The translations under genes were made by a program, and so were the position numbers. This document shows, one piece after another, positions 12,068-23,632 of a stretch of 64,000 nt of DNA. Within the stretch, counting starts at the first letter, position 1. Each line of letters starts with the position of its first letter. Under the pieces are notes generated by a model. That model saw nothing but the letters and a program-made list of their open reading frames with translations. It made no database searches and was not told where the DNA came from. The DNA comes from Trametes villosa (lineage: Eukaryota; Basidiomycota; Agaricomycetes; Polyporales; Polyporaceae), in NCBI GenBank assembly GCA_002964805.2, contig PUDQ02000034.1, positions 1-64,000 of the forward strand, written 5' to 3'.

Positions 12068-13977
12068 ATGTCTTTCATCATGTACGACCCCGATGTGGTC
12101 GTCAACGACGCCGACGACGACGGTGAGCACGTGCTTCCTTTTCGGGCGAATACACGCGCCGTAGTAACGACTCGCTCACCGTCCGCGCAGATGGCATGCC
12201 GCCGCTCGTTGACAATCCCCTCCCCCCGATCAACTTCACGTTCACGACCCCGACCAACTACTTCATCTGCAACAACGAAGCTACGGCGTACGAACCCGAT
12301 GCTGAGCCAAACGCCCCGCAAACGTATATCCTTTCTCCTCCGGGCTCTCCCATGCTCGGCCCGGCACGTCCCTCGCACGCCAAGAAGCGCGACGCGTCCT
12401 ACATCCCCCGCCCCCCGAACGCCTTCATCCTCTTCCGCTCGTCGTTCATACGCGCCCAGCACATCCCGGGCGCGATCGAGGGGAATCATAGTGCGCTCTC
12501 CAAGATAATAGGTGCGTTAAACGCCCCCACCTCGCGAAAACCGCGTGTCTTACGCGTTTTTCTACCGCAGGCAAGTGTTGGAAGGCCCTTCCGCGCGAGG
12601 AACGCAAGGTGTGGGAAGACAAGGCTGTGGCGGCTCTCGCTGAGCACCGCAAGAAGTACCCGGACTGGCGGTTCAAGCCCGCGGCGAACGCGCTCGCGAA
12701 GGTGAAGGATGGACCGCGCAAGAGAGGGAATCGGAAGGGGAGGGGGCAGTCGGAGAAGGAAGAGCGGAGCCGCGAGAAGAGGTGCGCCAAGATCGCCGAT
12801 TTGCTCGTCGCGGGGAAGACCGGCACGGATCTAGCGGCCGCCATCGAGCAGTACGACTGCGACGAAGACCGCGGTCGCAAGCCCAAGGAGGAGGCCGAGG
12901 GCATGCCCATCGTGCAGGCGCATGTGCCGAAGGTCAGACGCGTCGGCGCGAGCGCAGACGTCAAGATACACGTCGCGGACACGATGCGCGATACCGACGC
13001 GCCCGCGGATGTGTTCGTTGGGGAGGGCCCTGCCACGAAGGGCGCGGTGGCTCGTACCTCCGCCGACGGCCGTTTCAAAGTCCCGCTCACCTCGATGTTC
13101 AAGCGATCTTCCTCCGCCCCAGCCCCGCGTGCGCGCGCGCCTACGCCGGACATGCAGCAAATCGCCGCGCAGCGCCGGGAGTCGGTCTGTGGCGGGACCC
13201 CAGCCTTTGCTCGCGCGAGCAGTTTTGGCAGCTTCGCAGACCCGCGCGGCGACACGCTCTGCGCGAGCCCTGCCACCAGCGCGCCACGTGAGCGCCCAAG
13301 CCAGGCTGCCGGGGACAGCGTGTCTTCCCGCTGCCTGCCGTTCAGCCCGGCTGCCGCAGCCCCGCTCGCGCTTCCGCGGAGTGCTGACGGACACATCGGA
13401 GGCCATGACGTGAGTGCATCACCATCACACGTTTTCGCGTTCGCTTATTCCTGTGGCGTTTACCCCTTTGCCTGGTTTTGCACAGGTGTACGCGCTCAAT
13501 GTCGCGGCCAGCGCGTGCTCGAGCCCTCCCCTCCCCGCCATGGAGCACGACTGGGACGGCGTCGACACGCCTGCGCTTTCTCCCGTCGCGACGCCCATGG
13601 CGTACGGATGGCCCTACGAGTCCGACGTCGGCAGCCCGGCAAGCATCGCGGACATGATGGGGGAGGCGTACGCAGCGCCTTCCCCCTCCTCCTACTCTTC
13701 TCTCGAGAACTGGGCTGGGAGTCCCCTGCCGTATCAAGCGTCCCCCATCGTATCCGCCTTCCCCAAGGTTTTCGATTACGTTGACGGCCCCGGTTCTCCC
13801 AGCGTCATGGAAAAGGCGTTTGACGCCGCATCCTGCGCCGCGTTCGGAATCGGCAACTGGGACGCGCCCTTCGGAGTGGGCGTGGTCGGTGCCGCACAGT
13901 CGCCCTACCCCTGGCCCTCCGATGCGGCTTTGGGCTACGACTACGGCGCGGGGTATTGTCGCCAGGGCGAGTTCTGA
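12068..13977 (+). CDS. HMG-box transcription factor, four exons
   Basis: Predicted 568-aa nuclear regulator. Exons are 12068-12122, 12191-12511, 12571-13409 and 13486-13977; all three introns (68, 59 and 76 nt) join in phase. The HMG box (about residues 88-162) starts RPPNAFILFR and ends YPDWRFKP. It is interrupted by intron 2 after LSKIIG, the same position as in the HMG-box genes at 40290 and 51731, which marks common descent. A Lys/Arg-rich segment follows the box (KRGNRKGRGQSEKEERSREK). The C-terminal half is Ser/Pro/Ala-rich and acidic with Tyr and Trp, resembling an activation domain. I chose the ATG at 12068; an in-frame ATG at 12077 is also possible. Targets are unknown. Confidence 0.87.
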
Positions 13978-16900
13978 TTGTCTTGCCCCGGGCCTGTCGC
14001 ATTGCAGCCGTCCGACAGCACGCGCGCGCATGGTCAGTCACTCGTCCAATCTCGTCCTATAGAATGTGCACGGCGCTTCGCCGGCACACGTCTCTCTTCT
14101 CTCCAGTCTCGGTCCAGCGTCCAATCGTCTCCGGTTCTCGCTCTATGCCGCCTGTCTATGTCATCTCTCTCCCGCTCTCGCTCTCGACTCCGACCCCCGA
14201 TTCCCGGTGATTCAACTCACCACCCCGCCTCCTGGATCTTTCTTGTGGCGCTATACACGACGATTGTCCGCGCCTGTGTCTGTACGATGTGCGGTGGGAG
14301 CGCAGGACGGAGATAGGACCCTTCGCCGTCCATGTCCCCTGCCTCGCGCTCCCCGTTTTGCGTTTCATTTAGTGGTGTCCAGCTTGTACGATATGCCCTC
14401 TCCGCTGTAAGACTATGTTACGTATGTACATATGCCCCCGACCCCGAGCGGCGGGATCCTGCGAGGGCCCCGCCGCGCGCTCCCTCGTAGGTACGTTATT
14501 TTCTGTACACCATGCCCTCCCCCCTTTCCCAGTCCCTTACTTTCCTGGAGCTAAATAAGCAGCGAAGCCAATATGTATGTACCGTTTACGTACCGAGCAC
14601 GGGGAGAATGTCATACTTCTCGTGCCCGAGGCGCGCTTGACGTCAAGACTTCTAGCCCAGTGCGCGCAGATGCCCTCGCGCTCCGGACGCGCCCGCGGTG
14701 TATTCTTCGCGCTCCCATGCCCCCCTTCCGGTGTTCTAACGTCCTCAGCGGTGGGCCGCATTGACCCCAGCGGGAGCTGCGAGCCCATCTTATCGCCTCA
14801 CGTGGCGGCATCAGATGACGGCGCGCGCCGTCCCGCTGCAAATCCCAGGCACCTCCTCTCGTCTTCCCCCCTCAATGACACCGGCCGAGGTCCGTCAATG
14901 GACTCGACGCGACACGCATTTCGCGCGAGGCATGCATTGCCGAGCATTTCGAGCCCGTAGCGGAAGCCAGACTGCCTCGCGTGGGCGCAACGTGGTGTGC
15001 ACGTCTCTGATTCCTCGTTTTCGTTCAGGACCTCGTCCATCGCTCACCTCATACCGCCTGCTGCGCCGCCGCCATCTGCACCCGCTCCTCGAAGCCCCAC
15101 GCCGCTGCGCCAGTCTGTCAGCACCCCCCTTCCGGCGTCGGAGAAGAGGAGGCTCGAGCGGTGGGACGCCCGCGGGCTGAGCGCCCCCGCGAAGCAGCCG
15201 CGCGCGGGCGATGGGAGGCGGCCACCTCCGCCGTGGGCTCGTAGCACATGTTTCGTTCCTGATGGCATCGGCCGCGCCAGCCTTCTCGCCCTTCCAGAGC
15301 CAGGCGCCCGCATCCCCCGCGTCCCTCCGCGCTTGGGGGTGCGCAAGGTTCGCCCGAATCGCGCAGGAGCGCACCCGGGCCTCCATTTCGCCCCGTCAGC
15401 CGCGAGCTACCGCCCGCCCGGCGCGGGACCGCGGGTACTTGTCGGCGGCGCGGCGCAGGCCCGCTCCCATGGCCGCCCGCGCTCGCAGAAGGCGCGGCGC
15501 CTTTCCGTCATCGCAGAGCCCTCAGCCCAATCGAACGCCACTCAATCTCGCTGCGCGCGCTGTCGGGAATTGGGGCGAGGCCGCAGAAGAGTCGGGGACG
15601 CCGGCGCCTTCCATTCTCGCGAAGGGTGCGCGGCGGGGCACATGCCAGCTGCGTCGGCGACGAGGAGAAGGCAGGTACGGCTTCCACGATCTTGTGAGTG
15701 AGCCTGATCTTGATCGTCCTCTTGTTGCCACGCCTAGGCCTGGGCTGCACCGTGTGCACGGGTGGGGAGGGGGATGACGACTCGGATGGTGTCGCCCGCG
15801 AAGGGCGATGGCTCGATTTCGGTGCTCAAATCAGGGCAAGCACCCCCGTATTTTCCACTCCGCCTGGTGCATATGCTCGGGCGTCGTAGAAGCCCGTCTT
15901 CAACCGGGTGGCGCGGGCCAGAAGATGCTGCTGCCCGGTCTGGATGTTCGCAGACGACGTGCGGCGTCTCCGACATGTCCCACCTTTCTGATGCCAGTCG
16001 TTCGTCCAGGTCTGGCACTGGCAGGCTGGGTTTATCTGGGAAATAACCGGCACGCAGATAGGATCTCCGCGGCGGCACTAAGGGGCGTCTCGCCGCTCTG
16101 TAACCGTAAGGTTTACTCTGACTAAAGCGTCCATCGGGAGCGGAACTCCTCTGCATCACGCTGACCGTTGAACCTAGCTCGAGTAACCCCAGACCAGAAT
16201 TGAATGCTTCCGCGGCGCCCTTCGACAGTGTTTCATTGGATGGCAGGCTCGTCTTCAGGTTCCGTCTCCTGGAGATGTCGGCGCCCCTTCTTCTGCCGGT
16301 GTGCACTCCCCATAATCATGTGTATCTCCTCGGCCCTCGTAGCGGAGAAGTAAGTGTTATTCCCCGATACAACCCGAAATGAACCCCCTCGCATGCTGAT
16401 TCCGAACTCAAAACCCAGTCCTCAATCACAGGACCGCAACTGGACGCCCCAGCCCGCGCGGCTCCCGCCCTGGATTCCCTCGGCTGCCTCGCAAGACGGG
16501 CCGTATGTGAACCTCCGCGAACCGCCATGAGAGCATCCTGCTATACGCGCGCAAATAACGCCACTGTGCCTACTTGATGCACAGTCCAGCATGATCGTGT
16601 CCGCCCAGAAGATGGCGGCGGCGGCTCTCGAGCCTCGCCTCGCAGACGGTGATAGATGCACCACTGCGCGCCGCCGCCCTCGAATTCGAGGCGCGTCTGT
16701 CGGTGCGTCCACGTCAATCCGGCCGAGGCCGTATGCCTGCGGCTCGGGGGAGCCTCGACGCGAGGACCCCGCCGGCAGTGCGCGATCGGGAGCGGGTGCG
16801 TGCGCGTGTTCTTATTGTCTTCGCCCAAAGCGGCAGCAGGAGCTGAGGTCGATCGGCGCCACGATCCCGAACGCCTGAGTGCCCGCTCGCCCCTGCGGAT

Positions 16901-19516
16901 CCAGTTAGCACTGGAAGGGGCGTGTTTCAGCTATTGTGAGCTGTTACCATGGTAGTCGCGCTACGCTGCTAGGAGCCTTGGGCGCGATCGTTGGGAGGGC
17001 CGACGGTTCTACAGGAGTAGCAGCTCCTGTGCTCCAACGCATGTGTGTGCGATGTTATCGTGCCGATCGGTGTCATGAGCTACGCACAGCGAGCTGAGCT
17101 CCGTTGGAGTCATGGCAGCTGCCACAGGACCTCGGCAGAGGTGCCTCCAGGCAATACGGGTTTCCGTCGGACGGCCAGCGAGCTTGGAAAAGACACAAGG
17201 TTCGGACTCGGTGCGCTTCGGATGCCGCAAGAACCGTTCATAACGAACCATATGTGGATTGCAAGGTTTGCCTCGTGTTTAGCTCTATTCGCTGTTTGAA
17301 GCTGTAAGATTGCGTGCGCGCAATGTCGCCGGACTTCGACGTCTGGCCGCATCCCCTTCCCGCGGCATCCGCTTTCAGAACTTTGACTCGGTGTGAGCGA
17401 CCGTTATGGTAGTCGGGATGCCGGATTGGGATGTGAGTTATCTTGAGCAACCCCAGTGCCGCCGCAACCTCCCGACGCTCAGCCACAACTACGCTTCTCC
17501 ATGCGATTGCGCCTCGTGTGTGGCAGGGCGAAGAGCTGAATGAATAGCCTGGAGTGTACTTGCGGTGAGTACCGGTCATTTGAAACGTCCCCCGACCTGC
17601 GCATCGCTGATGAGGGCACTCTTCTAGCTTCGACATCTGGAGCGGCACGCCTCGCGCTCTCCGACGTTCCCTCGTCCTCCCAAAACGTACGAATCCTCGG
17701 CTCCGCACGCCCAGTCGAGCGAACAATGCTGGGCATGCGCGCGTCCGCCCGCCCAGATTGGTACGTCCAAAGGGCGGCGGGAAGCTGTCACCCGCGCCGG
17801 AGGCAGTAGTGCGCTAGGTCTCGCCCCTTGCGGTGCGCTTCGACTCAAATTGCGAAGCGGCGCGGGCGGGGTTCGCGACGTCCCGTGGGGTTCGGGGAGC
17901 GTGTGTTCGCGCGCCTGGCTGCGTCCGCCGTCCAGGGGCGAACTCTGCTGCGCGAGACGGAACCTTGTGTGTTCGGCGACATTTGGCGGCGGGTTCTGCG
18001 GGCGCCGCGGTGCTTCGCCGCTCGTAAAGTGGGCTCGGGCGGGGTGCTGCGACGCGCCTCGACCGTCGGCCAATGCTGCTGGTGTCAGCCTGTGTCGCTT
18101 GAAGATATCTCCGAAGACGAGATGCCTTCGGAGGGGGGGTGCATGGGAGAACTCTGCAACGCGTTAGGCGTCCATATGGACTTCCCTGCAGGATGACTAC
18201 GGAGTGATTCAGTTGCGCTTCACTTTGACACGGCCACCGTCATCCGAGATCATCGAAATTCGTGTGCTCATTGTCCGCCTCAAAAAGCTACATGGGCTGC
18301 GTATGAGTTGGCTATGCTCCGACCAATCGAGCCAACGTCACAACACGAGGCCGCGGCTTAAAAATGTGAAGAGCGGGGCGCGGGATAGGTAAGATGACTA
18401 TGCTCGCTGCTGATTGTTTCGTCATGATAACAACTTCGCAGGGCTGTTCAGACGGTGCAGTCTTTCCGAAGAGGTGCGTGAATAGGCCCAGGGTTCTACT
18501 ACTCGGCTGAAATATCAACAGATATATGACGGGATACTGCGGTTTACTGTTCTTCTGAACTCAAGGCCACCGTCGTCAAGGCGAGACCTAACGTCAAGCC
18601 ACGCGATTGCTACAACGTACGCCTGGAGTAGTTCCTATGCTAGAAAAACTCTGGCAGTTCAGGTGTCGAGCTGCGGATTACAGCTTTATTGCGTCCGCTG
18701 GCGCTTTTGCTACTGGTATGATCGAGACTCTGGCCTTGAAGACGATTTCCCTTCCCTCTGAAGAGCTTAATATTGACTACCTCTGCTAGCCGATGCATGG
18801 CTCATAAGGAGGATTGCAACACCTTGGAACCTACCGAGTACACTATTGTTGCTTTGCGGAAGACGTGCTGGCAGCGCGAACTTGGTGAGCCATCTTCTTT
18901 TGCCTCCAGATTCCTGTAACTCCTCGTAAACGTACATTCAGATATATTAATATTGCGGTCCGTGGCAACTTCAGCCTCACCTCGCCGTACGACCTGCCAG
19001 GACAAAATGGTGGTCAGCGTTGTCAGTGTAGTGCGCCATGGTCTTCATATGCCGAGGGGGATAATGCGAAGAGGTAGACGCCTCTTCAGGGCCCTGTCAA
19101 ACCTCTACCTTATGGCGGTCTATCTCGCTTACCGACCCCGATGGCCGATGCTTCGAGTGAATATCAGTCCTGTGCTCGAGTGCAGAACTGCATAGGTGCA
19201 GTGGGAGTAGGACTCGTCCGTGTGAGTGAGTTTCTTAAGCTCTTGCCACACCCAATTGAGTAGATTTATTGACACATAGGCATGCCCAAGGAGTGTGAGA
19301 ATATCGTCGGGCGAGGGTCGCGCCCGGTGGCGAGGGTGAGAACCGTCGGGGCAACGTGAACGACGAGAGTTGCCATATGGGGGCATACACCGCCGTGCGG
19401 AGGCGCTGACGTAAGCGACCCAGGACCCTCCACGTCGCGCGTTCTCAGACGCGCTCTGACAAAGGCACGGAGCTGCCGACGTCCCTCCCCACTTCCCTCT
19501 TCCCCCTACCACCACC
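13978..19516. other. Gene-poor interval (5.5 kb)
   Basis: Begins with the 3' flank of the HMG-box gene. Several frames of 100-230 codons exist near 14990-15700 and 15730-16310, but they overlap each other on opposite strands and match no family I recognise. From about 18200 the sequence is more AT-rich and frames are short. I see no gene I can support. Confidence 0.4.
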
Positions 19517-21481
19517 ATGCGCTTCACATTCGCGCTGTTTGCGACGGTCTTGTCGGTCGGTAGCGCGTTCGCGTCGAACGTGCTCGAGCTGACCCCGGAC
19601 AACTTTGATGAGCACGTTGGGAAGGGCAAGCCTGCTTTGGTCGAGTTGTAAGTCGCGATACCACTTGTATTTTGGTGTGTGTACTGAAGGGATCAATAGC
19701 TTCGCGCCGTGGTGTGGACACTGCAAGGTACTGTCTTGACATCAACCCAACCGAACCCGCGATGTCCTGGAGCATGACGTTCCCACACTCTGAAGTACTC
19801 GTGGATGCGTTAGCAATCCCTCGCGATGGCGCATGGAACGGGAGAGCGAGTGTTTGTTATGCTTCAGGACAGCGCTGGCAGGGCGCAAGTGGGTTAGCAA
19901 GCGCGTCATACTGATAGGCATTTCGCAGAACCTTGCACCCGTCTACGAGCAACTCGCGGACGCATTCGCGCATGCGAAGGACAAGGTCGTCATTGCGAAG
20001 GTCGACGCGGACGGTGCTGGCCGGCCATTAGGCCAGAAGTACGGTGTTACCGGCTTCCCCAGTACGTCCCTTGCGTTTCTCCCAGACAGTGTAAGTCATT
20101 AAACGCGACGTGGTATAGCACTCAAGTGGTTCGGTGCCGATGGCGGCGAGCCCGAAAAATACGAAGGCGGCCGTGACCTCGATGCTCTCGCTAACTTGTA
20201 AGTCATCCCCCAGTTCGCTTCCAGACTCTGCCGCCCTTCCCCGCCCTCCATCCATGCCCCGAGATTCGAGTTCGACCCTCGTCCCAACCATTACCTCGCC
20301 CCGTTCCTCGGGTATGATGTTTAATCAGGTTTAAGGTCTCTGAGAATCAGAGATGAGACCATATACATATGTCCTGACCGACCTACCATGGCCGGAAACT
20401 TGCTTGTCGAACACGTTACTGATGACGAACTCCCAGCGTTACGGCTCAATCAGGCGTGAAGTCCAGCATCAAGCCCCCACCTCCGCCGGCATACCAGATC
20501 CTCGACGCGCACACCTTCGACGAAGTTGCCCTCGTATGTTTTCAATCTACGTCTTCTGGGCTACCGTCTCATTTCTCCTCCAGAACCCGGACAAGGATGC
20601 CATCGTTGCCTTCACTGCCCCCTGGTGCGGTCACTGCAAGCGTCTGAAGCCGATCTACGAGGAGGTCGCCAAGGACTTCGCCAGCGAGCCCAACGTACGT
20701 TCAGGTTTTTCGTTTCCTCATCCGCCCATACTGAACATTAGAGCAGTGCATTGTCGCCAACGTGGATGCGGATGCCAAGCTCAACAGGGCTCTCGCGGAG
20801 AAGTACCAGATTGGCAGCTTCCCTACCATTATCTTCTTCCCGAAGGGCAACAAGGGTGCGCGTAGCATCGTCGCCATGCGATCCCGCTGTGTATACTCAC
20901 TCCTACGCAGAGGACCCTGTTGACTACGACGGTCCCCGTACCGAGGAGGCGTTCGTCGAGTACCTCAACGAGAAGTGCGGTACTCACCGCACCCTCGGTG
21001 GTCTCCTTGATGACAAGGTGCGTTTCGCGCTTCCACAAGACTCTTCGCAGAGTGCTTACGCGGTGTGTATAGGTTGGCCGTCTTGAGCAACTCGACCAGT
21101 TGGCTGCGAAGTTCTTCGAGGAGTCCGCTGCCGCGCGCCAGACCCTCCTCAAGGAGGCGAGCACCCTGGCTGCCACCCTCGGCGACGGCGCTAAGCACTA
21201 CATCCGCGTGATGGAGAAGGTTGTTAACGGCAGCGAGGAGTACCTCGAGAAGGAGTCTACCCGGTTCGTCGTCCGATACACTCCCCATACTTCCCCTCAC
21301 TAACGGGCCTTCTTCTAGCCTCGCGAACATCCTCCAGAAGCGCACGCTCTCCCCGGGCAAGCTCGACGAGATCAAGATCAAGGCGAACATCCTCGGCGCC
21401 TTCCGCCCCATCGTCGAGAAGGTCGAGGAGGTCGCGGAGGAGGCCAAGGAGGAGATCAAGCGTGCCACCGCTGAGCTCTAG
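19517..21481 (+). CDS. Protein disulfide isomerase, ERp38/PDI-D type, ten exons
   Basis: ER-lumen oxidoreductase forming and shuffling disulfides in secreted proteins; 382 aa. A signal peptide (MRFTFALFATVLSVGSAFA) precedes two thioredoxin domains, each with active site APWCGHCK, the first encoded by the 28-nt exon 19700-19727 and the second near 20625. A helical ERp29-like C-terminal domain follows (GGLLDDKVGRLEQLDQLAAKF onward). Exons: 19517-19647, 19700-19727, 19929-20061, 20119-20197, 20437-20533, 20584-20694, 20747-20855, 20911-21017, 21073-21263, 21319-21481; the summed length keeps frame. Introns 2 (201 nt) and 4 (239 nt) are three to four times longer than the rest. The C-terminus is ATAEL, not HDEL/KDEL, so ER retention by the classic signal is not evident. 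Confidence 0.92.
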
Positions 21482-21965
21482 AGCGTCCCGCTTGCCTTGT
21501 CGCTACGTCGTCGCCTTCATGTTTGGATCTAAGTTATGACCGATGCTCTCCTGCAATGATACGGATGATACGCTCTTAAGCCCCGAATGCTCTCAGGGTT
21601 GTCCTCGACGGGCCCAAGGACGACCGGCGTGGTGCTCATACATGGACCCATAAATGACATCAGGAATGATCCGCGCTTCAAGAGGGACAAGGGTCTAACG
21701 CTTTCCTCTCTTGCCCGCTCCGCGGCTTAGAAGGCTGCCGTCATTGTGTGCCAATAGTGGTCAAGCCCACATGTACGCCGCGGCGCGCGAGGGTATAAGG
21801 CGGCCACCGTCCGGAATACGTCCGTTACTGTATTTTCGCTCACTACTCGCAAACAGATCCAACTACTTCTCATACGAGGACCTCTACCTCCACCTGTATC
21901 AGCGAAAGAACTACTTTTCTTGCACAAGGAAACCGATCATGCCGGAACACGAAGGATCGACGCTC

Positions 21966-22868
21966 TAGCAGAACATCCCGCCGCAAAAGCAACATCTCCC
22001 CTGGCCTGCAGGAGGATACGGGATCCAGACCTTGAGACACAAACCTTGAGACAGCGTCCGGACGAAGGCCATATGCCGGCGTCGGCAAGCTTGAGGGGAA
22101 GAAAGCACAGGCGGAGTGTGAGTCTTGCTGTCGCGCCGACGGCGTTACCGATCAGTTTACTCATACTTGATCACAGCTAAGGGATTGGACGCGTCGTCGC
22201 AATCCTCTTCGCCCGTGAAGGCACGGACGTGACTATCGCCCACCTCCCTGAAGAACAGCTAGACGCGGACGACACGGTGCGCGCAATTGAGCGCGAGGGC
22301 CGCAAGGGCCTCTCAATCGCTTCCAGCCTCGCAAGCTTCAAGCGCGCTAACACCGTCGCTGAGCAACACATCGCCGCGTTCGGGCGCGTCGACTTCCTCG
22401 TGAACAACGCGAGCAAGCAGGCGATGACAGACCGTAGGTCGAGGCCACGTTCAGGGGCAACACCCTGCAGATATTCGCGCTCACGAAGTTCGCGCTGCCA
22501 CACATGCCCGGGCGCGACTAGCGTGACGACGTTCCGCGGGAGCGTGTCCATGCCGGACTACGTATTTACCAAGGGCGCGATTGTCGGCTTCACCCGTGCA
22601 CTTGCGAAGGGTATTGTGAGTACGGTGAACGTAGGCCCTGCTGCTGTGCGAAGTGCTGACCGTATCCCCTAGCGAGTCAATGCCGTCGCGCCGTGCCCCG
22701 TCCACACGCCGCTGCAGCCTGCATCGCGTTCGCCAGAGCAGATGGAGGAGCAAGTCCCAGATTGGACGCCCTGGACAGCCGCCGGAAATTGCGCCAGTAT
22801 TGCGCCCAGCTACATACGCCTTGCCGGCGCGCAATAGCTGTCCTATAGCCAGGTCCTCCGTCCTTATC
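21966..22868 (+). pseudogene. Decayed short-chain dehydrogenase/reductase
   Basis: Remnant of an SDR of the glucose/ribitol-dehydrogenase type. Recognisable pieces lie in different frames: GIGRVVAILFAREGTDVTIA and FGRVDFLVNNASKQ (22180-22425), then TFRGNTLQIFALTKFALPHM in another frame (22445-22510), then SVSMPDYVFTKGAIVGFTRA in the first frame again (22540-22610), and GRPGQPPEIAP in a further frame (22765-22800). The YxxxK active site survives as YVFTK. An intron at 22616-22672 (GTGAGT, GCTGAC, CTAG) still joins LAKGI to RVNAVAP exactly as a functional gene would, so loss looks recent. The glycine-rich nucleotide-binding start is mostly gone and in-frame stops follow. No combination of introns restores one frame. 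Confidence 0.75.
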
Positions 22869-23632
22869 CTCTCAGCGACTGAGTCGCCGTTTCAAGTCAA
22901 AAGGGCGGCGCCTGCCATTGGCCGCTATACTTGGTCCGTGCGCGCGCTTTGGTTGCCTGGCCTACTGGTATGGTTCGCTGGCACGCATGCCTCGCGCTCT
23001 TCATAGCAACTTACCTCCCTGCTCTACGTCTAGCTTTTGCTTGACATAAATAGTTTCCCAGCACTCCGCACCAGCCACGCGCACTTCCTATAGTTGTCTC
23101 CGGATAACTGTACTCGCATCTTTCTTCCTCGTAGAATATCAAGGCGGCGCAGGCGATTGTCTTTAACGGTGCGTGCTTTTGCTAGGATGCGCCATACTTC
23201 TGCCAAAAATTTGATGAGCTCTTCTCTTTACTAGTCGAGTCAGCGAAGCGATCGCGCACCAGCACCTCATCAGGATTGGCGTCGCATAGTCCGCCCCTCG
23301 CCCTGCGTGCCGTCGCTCGCCCATCTCGCCCTCACAGCTTCCTCGGCACAATGTACTTCACTGGTCTTTAATTTGGTTGTATCGCGCGTGACTCTTCGCT
23401 GATAACGTGTGACCGGCGGCGATACAGGGACGCTTAGCTTGGAGGAACTGCCTGCCTGATTATGGTGGAGGTAAACGGGTGCGCCGTCCAGCTATCTGCA
23501 ATGCGGATAGCATGAGGCAGCGTCAGAGCTAGACGCGTGGCCCCACCTTTATAAGGTTCTATACTCGGGTATATAATCCTATAGGATCCCTCTCCCATTG
23601 CTAGTCCACGATCGCATCCACCCTTCGAACAA
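22869..23632. other. Intergenic with promoter of the ZZ-finger gene
   Basis: No gene seen. The right end holds two TATA-like elements: TTTATAA at 23548-23554 and TATATAA at 23570-23576. Confidence 0.45.
23570..23576 (+). promoter_or_regulatory. TATA box of the ZZ-finger gene
   Basis: TATATAA, 57-63 nt upstream of the ATG at 23633, a normal spacing for a short 5' UTR. A second element (TTTATAA) lies about 20 nt further upstream. Confidence 0.5.

Noticed and set aside
15734..16306. 190-codon minus-strand frame with Cys-containing neighbours in a second frame
   Set aside because: I considered a small secreted protein, but there is no signal peptide, no intron set joining the frames and no known family pattern.
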